NCBI RefSeq assembly: GCF_000956545.1
Contig: NZ_JYIT01000078.1
Location: 1-64,000 of the forward strand
From: Microbacterium azadirachtae
GTDB lineage: Bacteria; Actinomycetota; Actinomycetes; Actinomycetales; Microbacteriaceae
DNA length: 64,000 nucleotides
Reading direction: 5' to 3'
The notes under the pieces were generated by a model, which was not told the DNA's origin, searched no databases, and saw only the letters and a list, made by a program, of their open reading frames with translations. This document shows positions 1 through 8,452 of this stretch, in pieces; the first letter of the stretch is position 1; each line of letters opens with the position of its first letter. The translations under genes were made by a program, and so were the position numbers.

Positions 1-88
1 CGCTCATGCAGGGCATGGCCCGCAACCCCCTGGCCGACCCCGGTCTGCTCGGCGTGAACGCCGGAGCATCGCTGTTCGTCGGGGCGGG
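1..88 (+). pseudogene. Truncated FecCD-type siderophore ABC permease fragment
   Basis: The plus strand entering from the left edge reads LMQGMARNPLADPGLLGVN followed by AGASLFV. This matches the highly conserved NPLADPG-LG-NAGA segment near residues 70-100 of FecCD/BtuC-family permeases, the membrane subunits that move siderophores or cobalamin. The similarity stops at about base 81. The frame then runs antisense into the 3' end of the binding-protein gene and ends at 212, so the remaining two thirds or more of a permease of roughly 330 residues is absent. The upstream part lies outside the window. This looks like a gene cut by a rearrangement whose breakpoint is just before the convergent fecB-like gene. 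Confidence 0.7.
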
Positions 89-99
89 GGCGAGGGTCA

Positions 100-1128
100 T
101 CAGGCCTTGGCTGCGGCCTCGCCGAGCATCTTGGCGTAGGTCGGCAGGGCCCACGGGATGGAGAGCACGGTCGGTGCCGACACCGCCATCAGCAGGGCTT
201 CATCGTTCATGAGCGCGACGGCGCCCTTCTTCACGGCCGGGATGCGGCTCAGCAGCGGGTCGTTCTGCAGGGTGGACAGGTCACCGCCCTGCACGTAGAT
301 CACGGCGACGTCGGCGTCGAGCTTGTCGGCCTGCTCGGCCGAGATGGTGCCGACGAAGCCCTTCTCGTTCTTCGCCAGCTCGGTGATCGAGGCCGGCGTC
401 GCGAATCCGAGGTCGTTCAGGTACTGCACGCGGGTGTCGCTGGGCACGTAGTACTGCACCTTGCCGAGATCCTTCGCGTCGACCCACATCACCATGCCGG
501 TTTTGCCCTTCGCGGCAGGGTACTTCGCCATCTCGTCCGACATCGCCTTCTCGGTGTCGGCGATGAGCGTCTTGGCCTCGGTCGCCTTGCCGAGTGCGGC
601 GCCGATCATCGTCGTCGACTCGCGCCACGAGGTGCCCCACGGTGCGCCCGGGTAGGCGACGGTGGGGGCGATCTTGGTGAGCGTGTCGTACTCCTGCTTC
701 GTGAGGCCGGAGTTCGTGCCGAGGATCAGATCCGGTGACGTGTCCGCGATCTTCTCGTAGGGGATCCCGTCGGTCTCGTCGTGCAGCGGCGGCAGCTTCG
801 CCTTGTCGGCGGTGATCGCATCCTTCGTCCACTCCAGGTAGCCGTCGCCGTCGGGGTCGCCGAAGGTCGCCTTCGGGATCGTGACGGGGACCGTGCCCAG
901 TGCGATCGCGGCGTCGAAGCTGCCCCAGCCGATCGTGGCGACGTTCTTGGGGGCCGACTCGATGACGGTCTTGCCGTAGACGTGCGTGACGGTCGCCGGG
1001 AACGTGCCGCCGGATGCGCCGCTGTCTGCTGCGGGGGCGTTTCCGGTGGAGCACGCGCTCAGGGCGAGGGCGCCGGCGGTGAGAAGGGCGACGACGGCTG
1101 CGCTGCGGCGCAGGCGGAGGGCAGGCAT
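100..1128 (-). CDS. Iron-siderophore ABC transporter substrate-binding lipoprotein (FecB/FepB-like)
   Basis: A 342-residue exported lipoprotein that would capture ferric siderophores outside the cell and pass them to a FecCD/FecE importer. Residues 1-26 form an Arg-rich start, a hydrophobic stretch and the lipobox LSAC, so the mature protein begins at the Cys near residue 26. The following TVTHVYGKTVIESAPKNVAT opening is typical of the periplasmic-binding TroA/FecB fold. A GAGGAGA ribosome site precedes the ATG. An IdeR/DtxR-like box lies 30 bp upstream, so expression should rise when iron is low. No intact permease or ATPase gene is nearby, only a permease fragment on the other strand, so it may work with a distant importer. 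Confidence 0.9.
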   Translation of the reverse strand: MPALRLRRSAAVVALLTAGALALSACSTGNAPAADSGASGGTFPATVTHVYGKTVIESAPKNVATIGWGSFDAAIALGTVPVTIPKATFGDPDGDGYLEWTKDAITADKAKLPPLHDETDGIPYEKIADTSPDLILGTNSGLTKQEYDTLTKIAPTVAYPGAPWGTSWRESTTMIGAALGKATEAKTLIADTEKAMSDEMAKYPAAKGKTGMVMWVDAKDLGKVQYYVPSDTRVQYLNDLGFATPASITELAKNEKGFVGTISAEQADKLDADVAVIYVQGGDLSTLQNDPLLSRIPAVKKGAVALMNDEALLMAVSAPTVLSIPWALPTYAKMLGEAAAKA

Positions 1129-1158
1129 GGATCTCCTCAGATCGGAACGACGGGTATG

Positions 1159-1175
1159 TAGGTAAGCCTAACCTA
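1159..1175. promoter_or_regulatory. IdeR/DtxR-type iron box
   Basis: TAGGTAAGCCTAACCTA is a near-perfect interrupted palindrome that fits the DtxR/IdeR consensus (TTAGGTTAGSCTAACCTAA). It lies 30 bp upstream of the start codon of the siderophore-binding lipoprotein gene, where iron-loaded regulator would block the promoter. Confidence 0.85.
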
Positions 1176-1242
1176 CGCTCCGGAATCTTCCCGAAGAGGC
1201 GATGGTCGCCGTTGCGGTGCGAGGGGGTGAGCAGGCACGCCG

Positions 1243-1278
1243 AAGCGGAGGGCCGCCCGGACGGACGACCCTCCGCTT
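1243..1278 (-). terminator. Hairpin after the repeat-rich wall protein gene
   Basis: AAGCGGAGGG pairs perfectly with CCCTCCGCTT across a 16-nt GC-rich loop, 8 nt past the stop codon of the wall-protein gene. No U-tract follows, which is common for actinobacterial terminators. Confidence 0.6.
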
Positions 1279-1285
1279 TGAGGGA

Positions 1286-4200
1286 TCAGCGACGCTCGAT
1301 CGCCTTCGTCACGGCGCCTGCGGCGAGCAGGATCAGGCCGGCGAAGAGCAGGAACGGGTCGTAGAACCCGGTCTGCGCGAGAGAGCCGTTCCTCGTGGTC
1401 GCGGCGTGCAGGATGCGCGCCCCGTTGGCCAGCCCATGGGCCACCGAGGACACGACCTGGACCCCGCCGTCGGCGACGCCGGGAACGGTTCCTCCGACGC
1501 CCGTGCCGGGCGTGCCCGGGGTACCCGGAGTTCCCGGGGTTCCCGGGGTTCCGGGCACCGTGGGCAGGCCGGGGAGGGACCCGATGATCCCGCCGATCAC
1601 GGGCAGGGATCCGGTGACCCCGCCGATCACGCCGGGCAGGGAGCCCGTGACCCCTCCGACGACGCCGCTGAGCACCGTCGGGACGGATCCGGTGACGCCG
1701 CCGACGATGCCGCCGAGGTCACCGATGGGCAGAGACGGCAGGCCGCCGAGGGGGCCGCCGTTGCCCGGGGTGCCCCCGGTGCCGGGGAGGCCCGGAACCG
1801 AAGGCAGACCGGGGACGGAGGGCAGCCTGGGGAGGCTGCCGGTGATCCCGCTGAGGATGCTGCCGAGGTTCGGCAGGCCCGTGCCCGGGTGCGGCTCACC
1901 GGGGAGGATCCCCGTGAGTGCACCCGTCAGGCCGCCGAGGTTCGGCGCTCCCGGAAGCCCCGGGACGCCTGGGGTTCCGCCGTTGCCGGGCAGGGCGGGA
2001 ACGGTGGGCAGTCCCGGGAGGGATCCGGTCAGACCGCCCAGGACCGTGCCGAGGTTCGGCAGGCCGGGGAGGCCCGGGGTTCCGCCGTTGCCCGGCAGGC
2101 CAGGGACGGTGGGGAGGCCGGGCAGGGATCCGGTCAGACCGCCCAGGACCGTGCCGAGGTTCGGCAGGCCCGGGAGGCCCGGGGTTCCGCCGTTGCCCGG
2201 CAGGCCAGGGACGGTGGGGAGGCCGGGCAGGGATCCGGTCAGACCGCCCAGGACCGTGCCGAGGTTCGGCAGGCCCGGGAGGCCCGGGGTTCCGCCGTTG
2301 CCCGGCAGGCCAGGGACGGTGGGCAAGCCCGGGAGGGATCCGGTCAGACTGCCGAGGACTCCGCCGAGGTTCGGCAGGCCCGGGAGGCCCGGGGTTCCGC
2401 CGTTGCCGGGCAGGGCGGGAACGGAGGGCAGTCCCGGGAGGGATCCGGTCAGGCTTCCGAGGACTCCGCCGAGGTTCGGCAGGCCCGGAAGCCCCGGGAG
2501 GCCCGGGGTGCCGCCCGTGCCCGGCAGGCCGGGGACGGTGGGCAGGCCCGGAAGGGATCCGGGCAGGCTGCCGAGGACTCCGCCGAGGTTCGGCAGGCCG
2601 GGAAGGCCCGGGGTGCCGCCCGTGCCCGGGAGGCCGGGGACGGTGGGCAGGCCCGGAAGGGATCCGGTCAGACCGCTGAGGACTCCGCCGAGGTTCGGCA
2701 GGCCGGGAAGCCCCGGGAGGCCCGGGGTTCCGCCGTTGCCGGGCAGGCCCGGGACGGTGGGGAGCCCGCCGGTCAGGTTGCCGAGGACCGGCAGCGTGAC
2801 CGAGGCGTGCGGTGCAGTGGTTCCCGTGGTGGGGACGGCTGCATCGACGTAGACGTTCGTGGCGTCGGTGCCGATGCGGTCGGTGGTGGAGACGCCCTTG
2901 GGGCCGGCGGTCAGGTCCCAGACGTCCTTGACTCCGAGGACGTTCAGGTTCTTGCCGACGTTGAGCCCGTCGGGGGTGGTGCCGGCGTGGACCGAACCGA
3001 CACCCGGGATGGGAACCGTGATGACACCCGTGCCCGGGGTGCCACCCGTGCCCGGGAGACCCGGAACGGTGGGCAAGCCCGGGAGGGATCCGGTCAGACC
3101 GCCGAGGACTCCGCCGAGGTTCGGCAGGCCCGGAAGCCCCGGGAGGCCCGGGGTTCCGCCGTTGCCCGGCAGGCCGGGAACGGTGGGGAGGCCCGGAAGG
3201 GATCCGGTCACGCCGCCGAGGACTCCGCCGAGGTTCGGCAGGCCCGGAAGCCCCGGGAGGCCCGGGGTTCCGCCGTTGCCGGGCAGGCCGGGGACGGTGG
3301 GGAGGCCGCCGGTCAGGTTGCCGAGGTTCGGCAGCGTGACGGAGGCGTGTCCCGGCGTGGTGCCCGTGGTGGGCAGGGCCGCGTCGACGTAGACGTTGGT
3401 GCTGTCCGTGCCGATGCGGTCGGTGGTGGAGACGCCCTTGGGACCGGCGGTCAGGTCCCAGACGTCCTTGACTCCGAGGACGTTCAGGTTCTTGCCGACG
3501 TTGAGCCCGTCAGGCGTGGTGCCGGCGTGGACCGACCCGACACCCGGGAGGGGAACCGTGACCACACCCGGCGTCCCGCTGTTGCCCGGCAGGCCGGGAA
3601 CGGAAGGCAGGCCCGGGAGGGATCCGGTCAGGCCGCCGAGGACTCCGCCGAGGTTCGGCAGGCCCGGAAGCCCCGGGAGGCCCGGGGTTCCGCCGTTGCC
3701 GGGCAGGCCGGGGACGGTGGGGAGGCCGCCGGTCAGGTTGCCGAGGTTCGGCAGCGTGACGGAGGCGTGTCCCGGCGTGGTGCCCGTGGTGGGCAGGGCC
3801 GCGTCGACGTAGACGTTGGTGCTGTCCGTGCCGATGCGGTCGGTGGTGGAGACGCCCTTGGGGCCGGCGGTCAGGTCCCAGACGTCCTTGACTCCGAGGA
3901 CGTTCAGGTTCTTGCCGACGTTCAGACCATCAGGCGTGGTGCCGGCGTGGACCGAACCGACACCGGGGAGGGGGACCGTGATCACGCCCGGCGTCCCGCC
4001 GGTACCCGGAAGACCCGGAACCGAGGGCAGGCCCGGAACCGAGGGCAGCGCCGGAAGGGATCCGGTCACGCCGCTCACGACTCCGCCGAGGTCGGGCAGG
4101 CCCGGGATGGTCGGCAGCCCCGGAATGGTTCCTCCTCCATTACCTCCGGGAGTGCCGCCGGTGCCGGGAAGCCCGGGCAGGGATCCGCCGCCGGGAAGTC

Positions 4201-5242
4201 CCGGGACGGTGGGGAGGCCGCCGGTCAGGTTGCCGAGGACCGGCAGCGTGACGGAGGCGTGTCCCGGCGTGGTGCCCGTGGTGGGCAGGGCCGCGTCGAC
4301 GTAGACGTTCGTGGCGTCGGTGCCGATGCGGTCGGTCGTGCTCACTCCGTGCGGGCCCGCGGTGAGGTCCCAGACGTCCTTGACTCCGAGGACGTTCAGG
4401 TTCTTGCCGACGTTGAGCCCGTTCGGCGTGGTGCCGGCGTGGACCGAACCGACCCCCGGGATGGGGACCGTGATCACGCCCGGAGCCCCGCCGCTCCCGG
4501 GAAGGCCCGGAACGCCGGGCAGCGAACCACCCGGAAGCCCCGGGAGATCCGGAAGCCCGGGCAGGCCGGGGAGACCCGGAAGCCCGGGGAGACCCGGCGT
4601 TCCGCCGTTGCCCGGGAGACCCGGAACGGAGGGCACGCCCGGAACGGAGGGCAGGTGCGCGGTGAGACCGTCGAGGGTCTCGCCGAGACCGGATGACGCG
4701 GCGTGGGCGACGCCGTCGACGGTTCCGTCGACACCGTTCCCCGCTGCCGTGACGACCGAGCCGACGGTGTCCGCAGCGCCGCTCGCGGCCGCATGCGTGA
4801 CGTCGTCGACCGTGTTCGTCACTCCGGTCGTGGCTGCGTCGGTGACGTCGCTGACGGTGTCCACGGCCCCGTCGGTCGCCGACGTGGCGGCCTGGACGAC
4901 GGAGCTCGTGACGTCGGGGACGGCCGGCACCGGGGGCAGGCCGGGATCCGTGCCACCTCCGGACGGATCCGTTCCCGTGACCGTGCCGAGCGTGTCGCCG
5001 ACGAGGTTCGAGACGTCCTGCGTGACGGCGGGAAGGCCGCCGGTCCCTCCGCCGCCCTGCGACGGATCGCAGGCACCGGCGACGAGGTTCGTGACTGCCG
5101 TGAGAGTGCTGTTGACGACGTTGCAGCCGCAGTCGGCGCCATTGGGTGGCGTCTCTGCGGCATTCGCCGCCGTCGCGCCGGCGAGAGTGATCCCGCCCGC
5201 GATGAGCGTGCCCCAGAGAGCACGCTTGACGATGCGATTCAT
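1286..5242 (-). CDS. Large LPGLPG-repeat surface protein with LAXTG sortase signal
   Basis: A 1318-residue exported, probably wall-anchored protein. Residues 1-28 are a signal peptide ending in ANA-A. An Ala/Thr/Val-rich region with D-V-T motifs follows. The bulk is Pro/Gly-rich repeats of the type LPGLPGLPNLGGVLGGLTGS, with a 35-residue period that is near-identical around 2021-2440. Four copies of a roughly 90-residue module are interspersed; each carries GVGSVHAGTTP, LNVLGVKDVWDLTAGP and STTDRIGTDATNVYVDAA. The C-terminus has LAQTG at residues 1288-1292, a hydrophobic helix and the tail KAIERR, fitting the LAXTG signal of class E sortases. A GAAGGAAAG ribosome site precedes the ATG. It resembles collagen-like repeat proteins in composition only. 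Function unknown; a structural or adhesive wall role is inference. Confidence 0.85.
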   Translation of the reverse strand: MNRIVKRALWGTLIAGGITLAGATAANAAETPPNGADCGCNVVNSTLTAVTNLVAGACDPSQGGGGTGGLPAVTQDVSNLVGDTLGTVTGTDPSGGGTDPGLPPVPAVPDVTSSVVQAATSATDGAVDTVSDVTDAATTGVTNTVDDVTHAAASGAADTVGSVVTAAGNGVDGTVDGVAHAASSGLGETLDGLTAHLPSVPGVPSVPGLPGNGGTPGLPGLPGLPGLPGLPDLPGLPGGSLPGVPGLPGSGGAPGVITVPIPGVGSVHAGTTPNGLNVGKNLNVLGVKDVWDLTAGPHGVSTTDRIGTDATNVYVDAALPTTGTTPGHASVTLPVLGNLTGGLPTVPGLPGGGSLPGLPGTGGTPGGNGGGTIPGLPTIPGLPDLGGVVSGVTGSLPALPSVPGLPSVPGLPGTGGTPGVITVPLPGVGSVHAGTTPDGLNVGKNLNVLGVKDVWDLTAGPKGVSTTDRIGTDSTNVYVDAALPTTGTTPGHASVTLPNLGNLTGGLPTVPGLPGNGGTPGLPGLPGLPNLGGVLGGLTGSLPGLPSVPGLPGNSGTPGVVTVPLPGVGSVHAGTTPDGLNVGKNLNVLGVKDVWDLTAGPKGVSTTDRIGTDSTNVYVDAALPTTGTTPGHASVTLPNLGNLTGGLPTVPGLPGNGGTPGLPGLPGLPNLGGVLGGVTGSLPGLPTVPGLPGNGGTPGLPGLPGLPNLGGVLGGLTGSLPGLPTVPGLPGTGGTPGTGVITVPIPGVGSVHAGTTPDGLNVGKNLNVLGVKDVWDLTAGPKGVSTTDRIGTDATNVYVDAAVPTTGTTAPHASVTLPVLGNLTGGLPTVPGLPGNGGTPGLPGLPGLPNLGGVLSGLTGSLPGLPTVPGLPGTGGTPGLPGLPNLGGVLGSLPGSLPGLPTVPGLPGTGGTPGLPGLPGLPNLGGVLGSLTGSLPGLPSVPALPGNGGTPGLPGLPNLGGVLGSLTGSLPGLPTVPGLPGNGGTPGLPGLPNLGTVLGGLTGSLPGLPTVPGLPGNGGTPGLPGLPNLGTVLGGLTGSLPGLPTVPGLPGNGGTPGLPGLPNLGTVLGGLTGSLPGLPTVPALPGNGGTPGVPGLPGAPNLGGLTGALTGILPGEPHPGTGLPNLGSILSGITGSLPRLPSVPGLPSVPGLPGTGGTPGNGGPLGGLPSLPIGDLGGIVGGVTGSVPTVLSGVVGGVTGSLPGVIGGVTGSLPVIGGIIGSLPGLPTVPGTPGTPGTPGTPGTPGTGVGGTVPGVADGGVQVVSSVAHGLANGARILHAATTRNGSLAQTGFYDPFLLFAGLILLAAGAVTKAIERR
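2021..2440 (-). repeat. 105-bp tandem repeats (35-residue unit)
   Basis: The same phase point (ggatccggtc) recurs at 2021, 2126, 2231 and 2336, an exact 105-bp period. The intervening units are almost identical. Each encodes 35 residues built from LPGLPNLGTVLGGLTGS, then LPGLPTVPGLPGNGGTPG. The 105-bp period keeps the reading frame, so copy number can change without breaking the protein. Confidence 0.85.
3241..3960 (-). repeat. 420-bp spaced near-identical module duplication
   Basis: Bases 3241-3540 and 3661-3960 are almost identical: the first 200 bases match exactly and only a handful of changes follow. They lie 420 bp apart. The shared part contains the VKDVWDLTAGP module of the wall protein. 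Two more diverged copies lie around 2760-3030 and 4200-4480. The pattern points to recent unequal exchange or gene conversion. Confidence 0.85.
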
Positions 5243-5291
5243 GTTCTCTTTCCTTCTGATCTGGGGCGTGCGCGAATGCGCGATGACACGT

Positions 5292-5309
5292 GCCGTCCTC
5301 GAGGACGGC
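5292..5309. other. Perfect 18-bp palindrome between the two exported-protein genes
   Basis: GCCGTCCTCGAGGACGGC is a loopless perfect palindrome in the 77-bp gap between the two tandem exported-protein genes. It could be an operator for the wall-protein promoter or the core of a hairpin ending the upstream transcript. The sequence does not decide between them. Confidence 0.4.
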
Positions 5310-5319
5310 CATGCCCCGA

Positions 5320-6363
5320 TCAGTCGGGAGAGGAGTCGTGGTCCGCGACCGGAGATGCCGGCAGGCGGTCGTCGCCTGCGGATCCGGTGCGGACGGTCAG
5401 CAGGCGGTCGCCTGCTGAAAGCGAAGAGACCGTGCCGAGCAGTCGCACGTCGACCGCGCCGCCGCCGGCTGCGGATCCGGTGCCGGGGATGCCCAGCTCG
5501 GAGGCCGGAGATCCGCCGGGGTGGTGCGCCGGGCTCAGCGGCGACGTCGATCCGGAAGAGGCGGACTGCTGCGCCGTCTCCGAGACCTCGTCGGGAGCGG
5601 CCGCGACACGCGTCGTCGCCTCGGTGGCAGAGACCACCATCCCCGCCGCGGCCACGAGCGCCGGAGCGCCGGGCGGCGTGGATGGACCGGAGCTCGGCCC
5701 GCCGCCGGGGAGCGAAGGGATCACGGGGCCGGATGGAACGGTGATCACGACCGGAATGAGCCCGGTCGCGTCGCGCACGGTGCCGCCGACGGTGCCCACG
5801 GTGTCGTCGAGCGACACCGCCAGTGCAGGGAGGGCGGAGGTCACCGTGTCGAGCGTCGCCGGCACGCGGTGCAGCACCGCGTCGACAGGCGAGAGCGCCG
5901 GGGTCAGCGCCGGGGCGACGGCGCCCACAGTGCCGGTCACGGTGCCGACCGCGGCTTCGGCCGTCTGGTCGACGCTGCGCAGGAGCGGGACCGTCGCCTC
6001 GACGACCGGCGCCACCACCGAAGTGCGGGGCGCCGCGACATCCGCGGGCGCCGCGTCGGCGACGGGCGCCGGCTCGGGCGCCACGGCCGGGACCGGCTCA
6101 GGAAGCGTCTCCGCGACCGTCTGCGGCACGGCGGTCACGGTGCTCTGCACGGTGACGGGGGCGGCGGCGATGGTGTCCTGCACGGCTCCGACCGTGCTCT
6201 GCAGCGTGCCGAGGAGACTCGGAGGCGGGGGCGGCACGGTCTCCGCAGCCTGCGCGGAGCCGGATCCGAAAGCGATCGACAGTGCGACCCAGCCGACGGC
6301 GAGGAGTCCGCCCGCGATCGCAGCGGGGACGAATCCCCGTAGCGACCACGTGCGACCCTGCAT
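5320..6363 (-). CDS. Exported Ala/Val/Pro-rich protein of unknown function
   Basis: A 347-residue protein with an N-terminal signal peptide: Arg at 4 and 9, hydrophobic residues 12-32, and a likely cut after AQA near residue 39. The mature protein is low complexity. It opens with a Pro-rich PPPPP run, then valine/threonine repeats such as TVGAVQDT and APVTVQSTV, and later Ser/Gly-rich stretches. No enzymatic motif, C-terminal anchor or repeat module is visible. It lies 77 bp upstream of the LAXTG wall-protein gene on the same strand and shares its amphipathic valine/threonine style, so the two may belong to one cell-surface unit. That link is inference. Confidence 0.65.
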   Translation of the reverse strand: MQGRTWSLRGFVPAAIAGGLLAVGWVALSIAFGSGSAQAAETVPPPPPSLLGTLQSTVGAVQDTIAAAPVTVQSTVTAVPQTVAETLPEPVPAVAPEPAPVADAAPADVAAPRTSVVAPVVEATVPLLRSVDQTAEAAVGTVTGTVGAVAPALTPALSPVDAVLHRVPATLDTVTSALPALAVSLDDTVGTVGGTVRDATGLIPVVITVPSGPVIPSLPGGGPSSGPSTPPGAPALVAAAGMVVSATEATTRVAAAPDEVSETAQQSASSGSTSPLSPAHHPGGSPASELGIPGTGSAAGGGAVDVRLLGTVSSLSAGDRLLTVRTGSAGDDRLPASPVADHDSSPD

Positions 6364-6507
6364 GGTTTACCCCCCGATATACCGCTGTACCGCACAAGGT
6401 ATTCCTGCGGGAGGGGATCTGTCCAGAGCCGCGATCGGTTGTTTCACACGGCGTCACCGGATCGAGACCGAGAGCTCCAGACGGATCCCAGGGGGCCGGC
6501 ACTGACG

Positions 6508-8270
<1,763 letters not shown>

Positions 8271-8334
8271 GCCGTCCTCGCGCTGCGGAAGCCGGTGCGG
8301 GACCGGCGGATTCCGGATCCGGCGAGCGATCGGG

Positions 8335-8340
8335 TATGTT
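8335..8340 (+). promoter_or_regulatory. -10 box of the cysteine leader transcript
   Basis: TATGTT lies exactly 6 nt upstream of the GTG of the polycysteine leader peptide, matching the TANNNT-N6-start layout seen at many genes in this window. It predicts a leaderless start for the leader peptide mRNA. Confidence 0.65.
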
Positions 8341-8346
8341 GACATC

Positions 8347-8376
8347 GTGGCCCTGACCTGTCGTTGTTGTCTCTGA
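8347..8376 (+). CDS. Polycysteine leader peptide (cysteine-responsive attenuator)
   Basis: A nine-codon frame starting with GTG encodes MALTCRCCL and ends in TGA. Three of nine residues are cysteine, in a C-R-C-C cluster, all encoded by TGT, although TGC is preferred in the surrounding genes. A TATGTT -10 box 6 nt upstream predicts a leaderless transcript. The peptide ends 76 nt before the cystathionine beta-synthase/gamma-synthase gene. Leaderless polycysteine small frames are known in mycobacteria, where ribosome stalling at Cys codons under low cysteine raises expression of downstream sulfur genes. The same role is inferred here from content and position. The bases between peptide and gene are GC-rich and could form an alternative structure, which I have not folded. 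Confidence 0.75.
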   Translation: MALTCRCCL

Positions 8377-8452
8377 GCGCGTTCCGCGCACCTTCGACGA
8401 CCACAGACAGATCCGCGCCCTCTCGCGCGACGACCGTTCAGGACCCCTTCCC

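Noticed and set aside
1202..4696. A 1164-codon open frame on the plus strand, antisense to the wall protein
   Set aside because: It is Arg/Gly/Gln-rich and low complexity with no domain, and it exists because the repeats of the real gene avoid stop codons in this frame.
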